Assembly (NCBI GenBank): GCA_963822255.1 | Contig: CAWGGV010000008.1 | Location: 930,001-994,000, forward strand | DNA length: 64,000 nt | DNA from: UBA7803 sp963822255 | GTDB lineage: Bacteria > Pseudomonadota > Gammaproteobacteria > Pseudomonadales > Azotimanducaceae | Direction of reading: 5' to 3' | Part shown: positions 52,501-61,268 of the stretch, one piece after another | How the letters are laid out: each line of letters starts with the position of its first letter | Position numbering within the stretch: position 1 is the first letter of the stretch | The notes under the pieces: generated by a model | Told to the model about the DNA's origin: nothing | Database searches by the model: none | The model's input: the letters and a program-made list of their open reading frames with translations, nothing else | Position numbers and translations under genes: made by a program

Positions 52501-52717
52501 CGACGACATGGAGATCACCGCCGCCGTCATCGCCATGGCCCACCGGCTGCGCATGCAGGTGGTCGCCGAGGGGGTGGAGACCCAGGCACAGCTAGACTTC
52601 CTCGCCGAGCAGAGCTGCGACCTCGCCCAGGGGTACCTGTTCAGCCGGGCCATGCCGCTGAAATCCCTGACCCGCCTGCTGGGTGCCGAGGTGAGCCTGC
52701 TCCATAGCGGCCCCTGA
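49562..52717 (+). CDS. PAS-GGDEF-EAL c-di-GMP turnover protein
   Basis: A 1051-residue membrane-anchored signalling protein. Two N-terminal hydrophobic segments end near residue 60. A Pro/Ala/Val tail with repeated APSVPA follows, then four PAS-type modules at about 118-230, 240-360, 362-480 and 490-605. The GGDEF motif is intact at 697-701. The EAL domain has ECLLRW at 825-830 in place of EALLRW, DDFGTGYSS from 946 and VVAEGVETQAQLDFL. Both cyclase and phosphodiesterase activities look possible. No partner gene is adjacent. Confidence 0.92.
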   Translation: MKHYEARPWLVALGTLALALAAWNGRYTAVSLPAVGAMVPLPWLLLPLAVAGLLALLAATGRPRRLAPSRLVAPTIDHQPPPVSAEEVQPAADPPAEMAAAPSVPAAPSVPAAPSVPEEVGHLEIELDPQSRITRCGGPGATALAPDPDSLRGMSLLELVPSRMLPMLVETVRAARATPGEAMGLPTFRLQRRDGSARPACDPVRRTQPLKLTFTARADGSLRICGRVAATPSSLQVGSPDDRFSRVFHSSPDAILIIRYSDDTVIDFNASFTRLLGFSRELAIGHRASDLDLWESADARESLIATFARQRKITDAEVMLKSADGHIVPVEISLRFIEVDGDLCVLGIARDISKRLEAELAARSSEEKFRQVFTRSPDGVLILRRRDLAICDVNPAFLRGSGFTAEELIGRPLSALEAVTNAGSLHQVIDALSRDGRVGNREMRLRNLKGREVTALVSGTATEIDGEPSFLCIVKDITELRHAQEQLRRSEERFRGAFENAPIGIMLLDPQGHIFQANRFATELLHYPDRALDNVHVSRLVPRDDRVDLKEQLERLVRGNEVAVRGERRMLCADGLEIWTNCHIVLQRTDRDEPLYSIMQVADITEMKTSQRRMERLAFYDTLTELANRRLFNDRLQQAVEHCRRHQLKAALLYLDLDQFKRVNDTLGHESGDALLREVARRLLDCVRKEDTVGRPGGDEFTILLYDVEAASDAGRVAEKILRELEHPITISGHQLVVTTSIGITVIPDDGTEPNALTKNADLAMYRAKEKGRNNYQFFSEELNTNAVHRLRTEYELRRALERSEFELYFQPAVRITDRAIVGVECLLRWNHPERGVVTPDEFIEIAEDTGAIVEIGNWVIEEACAAGRLMADQHGAPLSIAVNISPRQFRDPHLVTTIRQSLRRAHLNPQLLEVEITETMLMEDVEVAAGIVQRLHQLGIRLAIDDFGTGYSSLNYLKKFPISTVKVDRTFITDIPHNSDDMEITAAVIAMAHRLRMQVVAEGVETQAQLDFLAEQSCDLAQGYLFSRAMPLKSLTRLLGAEVSLLHSGP

Positions 52718-52803
52718 GCACCGTTGCCAGCTTGCGGGCCGGCTCGTGCCGTGCCGCCCCTTCGCGTATAACGCGTATCCAAAGCAGCGACCTCGAGGCA
52801 ACG

Positions 52804-54168
52804 ATGAGGGATCGGCAGGCGCCGGTGGAAGACGGCGTGTTTCACGCTCCCTGGGAAAACGCATTCGACCGGGTGCTTACGCCGTTCGAGGAGTTCGTGC
52901 ACCGCCAGACGACCGGCGGGCTCGTGCTGATGGCCACCGCCGTGGTGGCCCTGGCAGTGGCGAACACCGGCTTCTCCGGCGCCTACCAGGCCCTGCTGCA
53001 CACACCCGTAGGCATCAGCGTCGGCGACTTCAGCATCGTGAAGTCGCTCCACCACTGGGTGAACGACGGCCTGATGGCGCTGTTCTTCTTCGTCGTCGGC
53101 CTCGAGCTCAAACGCGAGATCCTGGTGGGGGAGCTCGCGGCGCCGCGCCAGGCTGCCCTGCCGATCGTCGCCGCCGTCGGCGGCATGGTCCTGCCGGCGC
53201 TGATCTACCTCGCCGTGAACCCGGCGGGAGAGGCTACCCGAGGCTGGGGCATCCCCATGGCCACCGACATCGCTTTCGCCATCGGGGTGCTGGTGCTGAT
53301 GGCCGGCCGGGTGCCGAAGGCGCTGATCACCTTTCTCGCGGCCCTCGCCATCGTCGACGATCTGGGCGCGGTGGTGGTGATCGCCCTCTTCTACACGGAG
53401 ACCCTGGTGTGGAAGGCCCTCCTCATCGCGGCGGCGGTGCTCGCCGCTCTCGTCATCATCAACCTGGCCGGCATCCGCAGCCGCACGCCATATCTGCTGC
53501 TCGGCGCCGTGCTGTGGGCCGCGCTCCTGAAGTCCGGCGTGCACGCCACCCTGGCCGGCGTGCTCACCGCGTTCACCATCCCGGCGCGTCCCAAGTTCGA
53601 CCCAGCCCGGTTCAGCGTCCACGTGCGGGAGCTGATGCGGCGATTCGACGCCAGCCACGAGCCCGGACGCAGCATCATGACCAATCAGGAGCTGCGCGCG
53701 GTGGTGCGGACCCTGGAGAACGGCACCCACAAGGTGCAGACGCCGCTGCAGCGGCTCGAACACGGCCTCCACCTGCCGGTGGCGTTTCTGGTGGTGCCCA
53801 TCTTCGCCTTCTTCAACGCCGGCATCAGTATGCCGGCGGCAGCGCTCGGCGACACCCTCACTCACCCCATCACCCTGGGCGTGATACTGGGACTCGTGCT
53901 CGGCAAGTTTGCCGGCATCACCGGCGCGAGCTGGCTCGCGCTCCGGTTCGGCATCGGTCAGCTTCCCGCCGGCACCCGCTTCAGCCAGGTGGCCGGCGTC
54001 GCGCTGCTCGCCGGTATCGGCTTCACCATGGCCATGTTCATCGCCGAGCTCGGCTTCGCCCACGACCCCGAGCTGCTGGTGATGGCGAAGACCGGCGTGC
54101 TGCTGGCCTCCGCGCTGGCCGGTGTCAGCGGCTTTCTCTGGCTGTGGTGGGGCAGCGCGCGCCGATGA
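52804..54168 (+). CDS. nhaA: Na+/H+ antiporter NhaA
   Basis: A 454-residue inner-membrane antiporter with about 12 helices. Landmarks are MALFFFVVGLELKREILVGEL, PMATDIAFAIGVLVLMAGRVP and LAIVDDLGAVVVIALFYT, with the paired ion-binding aspartates. The C-terminal region has KTGVLLASALAGVSGFLWL. It exchanges two protons for one sodium to control pH and salt. GAGG precedes ATG 52804. The stop overlaps the next ATG (ATGA), so it is coupled to the UPF0104-like gene. Confidence 0.93.
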   Translation: MRDRQAPVEDGVFHAPWENAFDRVLTPFEEFVHRQTTGGLVLMATAVVALAVANTGFSGAYQALLHTPVGISVGDFSIVKSLHHWVNDGLMALFFFVVGLELKREILVGELAAPRQAALPIVAAVGGMVLPALIYLAVNPAGEATRGWGIPMATDIAFAIGVLVLMAGRVPKALITFLAALAIVDDLGAVVVIALFYTETLVWKALLIAAAVLAALVIINLAGIRSRTPYLLLGAVLWAALLKSGVHATLAGVLTAFTIPARPKFDPARFSVHVRELMRRFDASHEPGRSIMTNQELRAVVRTLENGTHKVQTPLQRLEHGLHLPVAFLVVPIFAFFNAGISMPAAALGDTLTHPITLGVILGLVLGKFAGITGASWLALRFGIGQLPAGTRFSQVAGVALLAGIGFTMAMFIAELGFAHDPELLVMAKTGVLLASALAGVSGFLWLWWGSARR

Positions 54169-55187
54169 CCTGGCCGCGGATCCTGCACTGGACGCTGGTG
54201 GTGGCAGTGTTCGCTGCCGTCGGCCTGCTCGCCTGGTGGAACCGGGCCGAGCTCGCCCGGGCGATCGGCCTGATCGGCCGGGTCTCGCCGTGGCTGATGC
54301 TCGCCGCCGTGGTCGCCATCGCCGGCGTGTTCGTCAGCCGCGGTTGCGCCTACCGGATCGCGCTGCGCGCCATGGGCTACTCGTTCGGTCGCGGATTCCT
54401 CGCCCGCACCGCACTGGCCGCCACCTCCGCTCACCACCTCATCCCCACCGGCGGCGCCAGCGGTTACGCCGTGATCACCTACGCCTTCCACCAGCGTGGC
54501 GTCGCCGCCGGCCGCGCCTCGATGCTGGCGTTGGTGGACACCCTCAGCAACGCGGTGGCATTGGCGTCGCTGGTGATCGGGGTGCTCGTCTACCTGGCCG
54601 GCGCGCCCGCCACCTCCGGCGCGAACCTCGCGATCGGGCTGCTGCCGGGTGTGGCGCTCGTCGTGCTGGCGGCGGGCCTGTACTACCTGCAACGAGACCG
54701 GCAACGGCTGCTCGGCTTCGCCCGGCGGGTCAGCGCCGGCGCGGCCAGGCTGGTCGGCCGCCGCTGGCCGGAGGAGGGCGTCGAGCGCTTCCTCGATCAG
54801 TACTATGACGGCAAGCGCCTCATTGCCGCGAATCCCGCCGGCTTCCTGCGCATGGTCGGTTGGCAGTACGCGGCCGTGCTCTGCAATTGCCTGGCCCTGT
54901 ACGCCATCTTCTACGCGCTGGGGGTGGTGCCGCCGCCGTGGGTCGTGTTCACCGGGCTGATCCTGGCAATGGCCGGCGTCGCGGTGGTAGCTGCCCCGGC
55001 GGGCGCCGGCAGCTTTGAGGTGGTCATGAGCGGGTACTTCGTGCTGCACGGCATCGCCGCGGCCGACAGCATCGCCGCGACGTTGCTGTACCGGGTCGTG
55101 TCGTTCTGGTTGCCGGTGCTGGCGAGCGTGCCTGTGATGGTGGGGCTGCGGCACCAGCGGCCGTTAGGATCCAGTGAGGAAAGCTGA
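54165..55187 (+). CDS. UPF0104/LPG synthase TM-like membrane protein
   Basis: A 340-residue protein with about eight membrane helices. It has YRIALRAMGYSFGRGFLART, LAATSAHHLIPTGGASGYAVI, VIAA-type Gly/Ala-rich helices and a late APAGAGSFEVVMSGYFVLHG, the pattern of the UPF0104 family and of the flippase part of MprF. These proteins are thought to move lipids or lipid-linked precursors. No synthase domain is attached. It is coupled to nhaA by an ATGA overlap. Confidence 0.8.
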   Translation: MTWPRILHWTLVVAVFAAVGLLAWWNRAELARAIGLIGRVSPWLMLAAVVAIAGVFVSRGCAYRIALRAMGYSFGRGFLARTALAATSAHHLIPTGGASGYAVITYAFHQRGVAAGRASMLALVDTLSNAVALASLVIGVLVYLAGAPATSGANLAIGLLPGVALVVLAAGLYYLQRDRQRLLGFARRVSAGAARLVGRRWPEEGVERFLDQYYDGKRLIAANPAGFLRMVGWQYAAVLCNCLALYAIFYALGVVPPPWVVFTGLILAMAGVAVVAAPAGAGSFEVVMSGYFVLHGIAAADSIAATLLYRVVSFWLPVLASVPVMVGLRHQRPLGSSEES

Positions 55188-55201
55188 GAGGACATTCATC
55201 G

Positions 55202-56272
55202 ATGCATGACATCTTCGAACCGGCGGAAATGGCCAGAGTGACGGCGCCGCTGGAACGTGCCTGGACGCTGCCGCCGGCCGCCTACACCGAACCCGCGGTG
55301 TTCGCGGCGGAAGCCGCGCGGATATTCCAGCGGGAATGGCAGTGCGTAGCCAGGGCCGATCAAGTTGCCGACCCCGGCGACTTCCGCTGCGTCGATCTGC
55401 TCGATCAACCGGTGGTGGTGGTCCGCGGCCAGGACGGCCGGATCCGCACCTTCTCAAGGATCTGCCTCCACCGCGCCATGCCGGTTGCCGAAGGATCCGG
55501 CAACGCCACCCGCTTCGTCTGCCCCTATCACCACTGGACCTACGAACTCGACGGCCGGCTGCGGAGCGCGCCGATGATGGAAGGAGCGGAAGGCTTCGCG
55601 CCGTCCGAATGCCGCCTGCCGCAACTTCGAACCGAAGTCTGGCAGGGATTCGTGTTCGCGAACCTCGATCCCCACTGCGCACCTCTGGCGCCGCGACTCG
55701 CGGAGCTCGACCCGCTCATCGGCAACTACGACTTCAGCGCGCTGGTCACCGTCGACACCCTGGCGTTCGACAGCCCGTGGAACTGGAAGATTCTGGTCGA
55801 AAACTTCATGGAGGCTTACCACCACGTCGGCATCCACCGCACCACGTTCGAACCCACCTATCCGGCCCGCGATTCGTTCGTGGAAGACAATCACGGAGCG
55901 CCATGGGCGCTGCTCCACATGCCGGGCCGCGACCCGGACGATGAGCTGCTGGCCGGCTGCGTCTTCCCCGACCTGCTGTTCGCCGCCACCGGCGGCACCG
56001 TGGTCTGGTACGAGCTGCGGCCCACCGCCCACGACAGCATGACCTTGTACATCCACGCGCTGCTGCGTCCCGAGGAGGCCGAGGAGCTGGATGCCGCGGG
56101 ACGGGAGATGCTGAAGCAGACCCTGAGTCACGTCCACACCGAGGACATCGCCGCCAACCGCGGGCCATGGCAGGGACTGAATGCCCCGCTGACCGCGCAA
56201 GGCCGACTCTCCCCCTACGAGAAGGCGATCTGGCAGTTCAACCAGTACTGGTGCGCCAGGATGTGGCCGTGA
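55202..56272 (+). CDS. Rieske aromatic ring-hydroxylating oxygenase, alpha subunit
   Basis: A 356-residue oxygenase. The Rieske cluster ligands are Cys88-x-His90 in ICLHRAMP and Cys107-x2-His110 in FVCPYHHWTYELDG. The mononuclear iron site is ENFMEAYHHVGIH, with two histidines. No beta subunit or reductase is adjacent, so it is likely the single-component type (vanillate/choline-like or carnitine-like oxygenases) that uses a separate reductase. It begins 15 bases after the membrane protein gene. Confidence 0.88.
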   Translation: MHDIFEPAEMARVTAPLERAWTLPPAAYTEPAVFAAEAARIFQREWQCVARADQVADPGDFRCVDLLDQPVVVVRGQDGRIRTFSRICLHRAMPVAEGSGNATRFVCPYHHWTYELDGRLRSAPMMEGAEGFAPSECRLPQLRTEVWQGFVFANLDPHCAPLAPRLAELDPLIGNYDFSALVTVDTLAFDSPWNWKILVENFMEAYHHVGIHRTTFEPTYPARDSFVEDNHGAPWALLHMPGRDPDDELLAGCVFPDLLFAATGGTVVWYELRPTAHDSMTLYIHALLRPEEAEELDAAGREMLKQTLSHVHTEDIAANRGPWQGLNAPLTAQGRLSPYEKAIWQFNQYWCARMWP

Positions 56273-56296
56273 GGTCGAGGGCGAGGGAGCGGCGAT

Positions 56297-56397
56297 CTAC
56301 AAGCTGGTGTCGAGCTTGAGCCACAGCGTGCGTCCAGGCTCGTCGACTCCTTCCGTCTGCACGAAGCCGGCCACCAGGGCTCCGCCTTCGCGGCCTC
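56297..56397 (-). pseudogene. C-terminal fragment of an unidentified protein
   Basis: On the minus strand a stop-bounded stretch of about 32 codons reads GREGGALVAGFVQTEG, then VDEPGRTLWLKLDTSL and TAG. It looks like a real protein C-terminus, but no start or upstream part remains because the RegB-like fragment abuts it. The family is not recognised. Confidence 0.35.
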
Positions 56398-56420
56398 TGG
56401 TCGCCTATTTCGGGACCAGC

Positions 56421-57438
56421 ATGGCGGCCACCCTGCGCGACCGGGAACGTGCGCTGGTGGCGGAGCGGGAGCGGAACCTGCGCAACGAACAGATCATCGG
56501 CGTCGCCAACCTGGCCGCCGGCACCGCCCACGAGCTGTCCACGCCGCTGGCGACCATCGCGGTGATCGCCGCCGAGCTGGAATCCCAGACGGACGGCGCG
56601 GCGCGGGACGAGCTGGGGGTGCTGCTCGATCAGGTGGGCGTGTGTCGCGCCGCACTGGAGCGCCTCCGCGCGTCCGCCTCCCCAACGCCCGAGGCGCTGC
56701 GCGCCGACGTGTTGCTCGCCCAACTGCGGGAGCGCTTCGAGCTGCTCTCCCCGACGACGCACCTCGTGTGGGAGATCGGCCCGGCCGACGCGGCGCCCAC
56801 GCTGAACGTGGAGACCGCCCTGCGCCAGGCCCTGCTGAACCTGCTCGACAACGCCGCCGCCGTCAGTGAGACGGTCGAGCTGGTTGGCCGTTGGGACGGT
56901 GCGAGCGTGCGCATCGACATCCTCGATCGCGGGCCGGGCTTGATTGGTGCAGAAGCGGGCGACGGCATGGGCACGGGGCTGCTGCTCGCCAACAGCAGCA
57001 TCGAGCGTGCCGGCGGCTCCGTGCGCGCTATGGCACGCAGCGGCGGCGGCACCTGCATCCGGGTCAGGGAGGCGGATTCTTTGGCCGCCGCCAGGCAGGC
57101 GGCAGGCCAGGCGCCGCCGGCGCTGGCGGTCGTCGACCTGAAGCTGCCCGACGGGCTACGCCAGCATCGCCACGGCGGTGGAAGCGGTGAAGCGCGGCGC
57201 GAGCAACTACCTCGCCAAGCCCGCGACCGCCGACGAGATCCTGCGCGCCCTCGAGGAGCCGCCAACGTCGGACGTGCCCATCGCTGCCGCGCCGCCTTCC
57301 GTGGCTCGCCTGGAGTGGGAGCACATCCAGCGGGTCCTGGCCGACGACGACGGCAACATCTCGGCTTCCGCCCGGGCGCTGCGCATGCACCGGCGCACCC
57401 TGCAGCGCAAGCTCGCGAAACGTCCAGTCCGAGACTGA
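56421..57438 (+). pseudogene. RegB/RegA (PrrB/PrrA)-type two-component system, deletion remnant
   Basis: The first part is a redox-type histidine kinase core: MAATLRDRERALVAERERN, then the H-box IIGVANLAAGTAHELSTPLATIAV, and the ATP-binding end GMGTGLLLANSSIERAGGSV. The six membrane helices expected before it are missing. Near 57068 the kinase runs directly into the middle of a RegA-type regulator, READSLAAARQAAGQ and ALAVVDLKLPDG, without the regulator's N-terminal acidic pocket. Near 57155 a second gap removes about 25 residues and changes frame, resuming YASIATAVEAVKRGASNYLAKPAT and a Fis-type helix-turn-helix, SASARALRMHRRTLQRKL. Confidence 0.7.
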
Positions 57439-57441
57439 GCT

Positions 57442-58722
57442 CTACCCCATGAACGCCATGCTGAACCACGGCACGTAGGTGATCAGCGCCAGCGCGATCA
57501 GCAGCACCACCATGAACGGCCAGCTTGCCAGATACAGATCCTGCAGCGGCCGCTTGAACCGGTAGCTGGCGATGAACAGGTTCATGCCCACCGGCGGTGT
57601 GAAGTAGCCGATCTGCATGTTGGCGAGGAAGATGATGCCGAGGTGCACCGGATGGATGCCGTAGTTCACGGCCACCGGCAGGATCAGCGGAATCACGATA
57701 ACCAGGGCAGAGAAGATGTCGAGCATGGCGCCGAGGATCAGCAGCAGCAGGTTCAGCAGCAGCAGGAATCCCACCGCGCTGTGGATGTGCGCCTGAATCA
57801 CCTCGAACAGGTGCTGGGGCACCTGCGCATCCACCAGGAAGTTCGTGAACGCGAGCGCGACGCCGAGCACCAGCAGGATGCCACCGACCATGACCATGGA
57901 TTCCACCATGACCCCTGGCACCTCGCGCCAGCGCACCTCGCGGTACAGCAGCACTTCCACCACGGTTACGTAGACGGCGGTGAGCGCCGCGGCCTCGGAT
58001 ACCGCCACCAGCCCGGAGTAGATGCCGCCGAGAATGACGATGGGCAGGGGCAGCTCCCAGCGGGCATCCTTCACCGCACGCCAGAGTCGGGGCCAGGAGA
58101 ACGACGTGCGCGGCACCGCGCCGCCACGATGGCGCCACAGGGTCCAGGCCACCAGCAAGGTCAGCATCAGAAGGGTCGGCAGCACGCCGGCCTGAAAGAG
58201 TTGGAAGATCGTGAACGGCGGCCCCACATTGAGCTGCTGAGCCACCACGCCGTACAAAATCAGCGGCACCGACGGCACCAGCAGCAGACCGAGGCTGCCC
58301 GAGGTGGTGACCAACCCCAGGCTGAAGCGTTCGTCATAGCCGGACTGAACCAGCGCCGGCAGCAGCAAGGCGCCCAGCGCGACGATGGTGACACCGGAGG
58401 CGCCGGTCAGCGCGGTGAATACGGCGCAGGCGACGAAGCCGACCATGGCGAGGCCGCTCGGCAGCCCGCCGAACAGGGCCAGCACCAGATTCACCAGACG
58501 CTCCGAGGTGCGCGCCTCGGCGAGCAGGTAGCCGGCGTAGGTGAACAGCGGCAGCGCCACCAGCAGCGGTGTGTCGACGATGCGGTAGACCTCGATGGCG
58601 ACCACCGCCAGATCGATACCGGACGCGACGAAGCCCAGCATGGCGGCCCCCAGCAGTACCGCGAACAGCGGCGCCCCCGCCACCAGGGCCAGCACCAGCG
58701 CCGCGATGCCGAGCCAGATCAT
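57442..58722 (-). CDS. TRAP transporter large permease, DctM
   Basis: A 426-residue inner-membrane protein with about 12 helices. It opens IWLGIAALVLALVAGAPLFAVLLG and shows the DctM-type VDTPLLVALPLFTYAGYLLAEA, GASGVTIVALGALLLPALVQSGY and HLGIIFLANMQIGYFTPPVGMNLFI. It forms the sodium-driven translocation path of a TRAP transporter. ATG 58722 overlaps the small permease stop (ATGA). The 3' end lies next to the RegBA remnant. Confidence 0.9.
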   Translation of the reverse strand: MIWLGIAALVLALVAGAPLFAVLLGAAMLGFVASGIDLAVVAIEVYRIVDTPLLVALPLFTYAGYLLAEARTSERLVNLVLALFGGLPSGLAMVGFVACAVFTALTGASGVTIVALGALLLPALVQSGYDERFSLGLVTTSGSLGLLLVPSVPLILYGVVAQQLNVGPPFTIFQLFQAGVLPTLLMLTLLVAWTLWRHRGGAVPRTSFSWPRLWRAVKDARWELPLPIVILGGIYSGLVAVSEAAALTAVYVTVVEVLLYREVRWREVPGVMVESMVMVGGILLVLGVALAFTNFLVDAQVPQHLFEVIQAHIHSAVGFLLLLNLLLLILGAMLDIFSALVIVIPLILPVAVNYGIHPVHLGIIFLANMQIGYFTPPVGMNLFIASYRFKRPLQDLYLASWPFMVVLLIALALITYVPWFSMAFMG

Positions 58723-59180
58723 CGTCGTTTGACCATGTGCAGCAGATAGCGCAGCGCCATCACACCCGCGCCGAACGGCATCACGGTCTCGCAGACCCAA
58801 GCGGGAACGGAAGCGAAGGCGGTCACGCCATCCTGATAGTCGAACCAGACGAAACGGCCGCTGTGGTAGGCGAAGAGGCCGCAGACGGCGACGGTGAAGG
58901 CGCTGGTGAGGCGGCGGACGCGCCGGTTCCAGCGCTCGCTCAGAAACCGCGCCACCAGGTCCATGCGGATGTGCTCGTCACGACGGGAGGCCACCATGGC
59001 GCCGACCAGCGTGACCCACAGCACCAGCACGCGCACCAGCGCGTCGCCCCACAGGAGCCCCGAGTCGAACACGTTGCGGGCGATCACCTGGTAGGCGGCG
59101 ACGCCGATCATGGTGGCGAGCAGCGCCGCCAGCAGGCCGCTCTCCACCCTGTGGAGGACGCTGGTCAGGCGGTCAATCAA
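58719..59180 (-). CDS. TRAP transporter small permease, DctQ
   Basis: A 153-residue membrane protein with four helices. It contains AAYQVIARNVFDSGLLWGDALVRVLVLWVTLVGAMVASRRDEHIRMDLVARFL, the standard DctQ block, including R-x-x-H-I. It partners the large permease and is essential for TRAP transport. It overlaps the DctP end by eight bases and the DctM start by four, so the operon order is tatT, dctP, dctQ, dctM. Confidence 0.88.
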   Translation of the reverse strand: MIDRLTSVLHRVESGLLAALLATMIGVAAYQVIARNVFDSGLLWGDALVRVLVLWVTLVGAMVASRRDEHIRMDLVARFLSERWNRRVRRLTSAFTVAVCGLFAYHSGRFVWFDYQDGVTAFASVPAWVCETVMPFGAGVMALRYLLHMVKRR

Positions 59181-60192
59181 GCCCGGACCGGTACTTTTCG
59201 AGCAGCGCGTCCAGTCGCTCTTTCAGATCCGCGGAGAGCAGCCCGTCCTCCACCATCTGGCGGTTGGCCTTGCTGGCGTAATCGCGCCACTCGATGACCT
59301 CCTGCTCGCTCGGATGGGTCTGCTCGAGGCCCTGATCGACCAGCGCCTGCATGGCACTCTGCTGGTCCTTACGGGCGCGGGCATTGACTTTTTCCACGAC
59401 GTCGCCCATCACCCGCCGAACCACGGACTGGTCCGCTTCAGACAAGCGCTCGAACGGACCGTCCGCCACCGCCAAGAGGCCGTACACGTACAGCAGCGGC
59501 ATGTCCATGATGTACTTGAGCTGGGTATGCCACTGCAGGGCGATGGCGGCCACGGGCGGTACCGCCACGCCATTGATGAGCCCCGTCTGCAGCCCGCTCA
59601 GCACGTCGGCAATGGCCAGCGGAATGGGCGTTACGCCGAAGCTCGCGAGCGCGCGGGCCGAGCCGGGATCGCCGTCGGGAGTCCACACCTTCTGCTTCTG
59701 CACGTCCTCCACGCTGGTCACCGGGTTCTTCGACATGGCGTAGGCAAAGCCCACCTCGGCGAAGCCGAACGATACGTAGCCCTGTTTCTCGAGCCCCTTC
59801 ATCAGCACCGGGTCGAGCTGCTTGCGGGCATAATCCACCTCGTCGTTGGAGCGGAATTCCAGCGGCAGACCGTAGATCTGGATATCCGGGTAGGTCTGCA
59901 CCAGCCCGCCTTCGGTGAGCACGGCCCCCTGAAGCTGACGCAGCCGGATCTTGCGCAGCACCGCCTTGTCGTCTCCCATGACGCCGCCGGGATAGAACTT
60001 GAAGGTGACCCGGCCGTCGGTCTCGTCCGCCACCTGCTTCGCGCCGGCCCTGAGCAGCTCCATCCATGCGGAGCCCTCCGGAGACAAGGTAGCGATCTTC
60101 AGGGTCGCCGCGCGGGCGGCGCCGGTCAGCAGCAGCAGCACGGCGAGCAGCAGCGGTACGAAGCGCGAAGACGGATGTTCAGAAATATTCAT
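59173..60192 (-). CDS. TRAP transporter substrate-binding protein, DctP
   Basis: A 339-residue periplasmic binding protein. Signal peptide: FVPLLLAVLLLLTGAARA, then TLKIATLSPEGSAWMELLRAG. It has GRVTFKFYPGGVMGDDKAVLRKIRLRQLQGAVL, KVWTPDGDP and the arginine-bearing strand VGFAYAMSKNPV region typical of DctP. Ligand is not evident; the linked TatT lipoprotein suggests a hydrophobic or organic-acid ligand. It overlaps TatT and DctQ genes at both ends. Confidence 0.9.
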   Translation of the reverse strand: MNISEHPSSRFVPLLLAVLLLLTGAARAATLKIATLSPEGSAWMELLRAGAKQVADETDGRVTFKFYPGGVMGDDKAVLRKIRLRQLQGAVLTEGGLVQTYPDIQIYGLPLEFRSNDEVDYARKQLDPVLMKGLEKQGYVSFGFAEVGFAYAMSKNPVTSVEDVQKQKVWTPDGDPGSARALASFGVTPIPLAIADVLSGLQTGLINGVAVPPVAAIALQWHTQLKYIMDMPLLYVYGLLAVADGPFERLSEADQSVVRRVMGDVVEKVNARARKDQQSAMQALVDQGLEQTHPSEQEVIEWRDYASKANRQMVEDGLLSADLKERLDALLEKYRSGLD

Positions 60193-61045
60193 CGGCAGAT
60201 TCCAACAGCTTGGTGGCCTGCTGTTGCGCGACCACGTTCATCAATGTCAGGCCCGGCACGTGGGGGTCGGCGGCTAGAACCTCGTTCAGGAGGCGTTCGA
60301 ACAGCTCGCGGTCGAACACCAGCCGGGCGTAATACTGCGCGTAGAGTACCTTGGTGAGCAGGTACTTGCCCTGCGAAAGCTCGATCGCCTGTTGAAAATG
60401 GTGCTTGCCTTCCTCGGGGTGTCCGCCCATGGCCGGCGGGAACAGCGTGTCGAACACGCCCAGGTAAAGATGGGCACCGCCGTAGTCGTAGCCCTCGTCC
60501 AGCTCGATGATCCGCTTCATCAGCGCCTTTACCCGGGACAGCTCGGCAATGGCGGCGAAATCGTCGCTGTTCGCCCGGATCCAGCCCGACCAGCTCGAAC
60601 CGAGCTGGTAGAGCAGCGGCACGTCCTGCTCGTCGCGTTTTTCCAGCCACGCCTGGTAGGCCTTGAGGGGACGGGTGCGAACCCCGCAGCCGTTGTGGAT
60701 GCCGGCGCAGACGGCGCGCTCGGCCAGGCTGAGCGCCTTGGCGTTCAGGTTGCGGCTGCGATCGGCATCGTCGACGAAGGCGGCGGCGTACGCGGTGTTC
60801 AGCAGAGCCCCTTCGCGGAGCAGATCGGGGTTCTTCGGGCTCTGGGCCACCAGCCCGTCCACCAGCAGCAGGTAGGCCGGGGCGCCGTCGCGCACCATGG
60901 CGACGTCGGAGTTGTCGAGGATGGCGCTGCCGAGATCCTGGGCCATGCCGCTGGCCACCGATCCGACGAGACTCGCGCAGCCGGACAGGGCCAGCAGAAA
61001 ACCGGCGACGAGCAGCCTGGCGAGCCACAGGTTGGGTTCGAGCAT
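60179..61045 (-). CDS. TatT, TRAP transporter-associated TPR lipoprotein
   Basis: A 288-residue lipoprotein with signal ARLLVAGFLLALSGC. The mature part has helical repeats, with AYLLLVDGLVAQSPKNPDLLREGALLNTAYAAAF and GYDYGGAHLYLGVFDTLFPPAMGGHPEEGKHHF, both typical of the TatT family. In Treponema pallidum TatT forms a trimer and docks three DctP-type proteins. It is the first gene of the TRAP operon. The 223-base gap upstream to 61268 contains no clear gene and is shared with the divergent hydrolase. Confidence 0.88.
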   Translation of the reverse strand: MLEPNLWLARLLVAGFLLALSGCASLVGSVASGMAQDLGSAILDNSDVAMVRDGAPAYLLLVDGLVAQSPKNPDLLREGALLNTAYAAAFVDDADRSRNLNAKALSLAERAVCAGIHNGCGVRTRPLKAYQAWLEKRDEQDVPLLYQLGSSWSGWIRANSDDFAAIAELSRVKALMKRIIELDEGYDYGGAHLYLGVFDTLFPPAMGGHPEEGKHHFQQAIELSQGKYLLTKVLYAQYYARLVFDRELFERLLNEVLAADPHVPGLTLMNVVAQQQATKLLESADEYF

Positions 61046-61268
61046 GCCTACGAGCTCTCGGTCATTCGCCCCACCGGCCGATCGACCTGGACGGCCGGCT
61101 TCGAAGGGTCGGCATTTAATCGGCCGGGGCCAGTGAAATCAACCGCCGCTCCCGACGTGGCGGGAAGCGGCCACGAACGCTCCGACCCGTCCAGCCGGCC
61201 ACGAGTTCCTCAATCCAGCTCCTGCTAAACTTGCCGCGCCCGCATTCACGGAAGGCGACTTCGACCAC

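Noticed and set aside
52746..54164. Extended frame upstream of the UPF0104-like gene
   Set aside because: It overlaps nhaA in another frame and is Arg-rich; the ATG at 54165 gives the proper membrane protein start.
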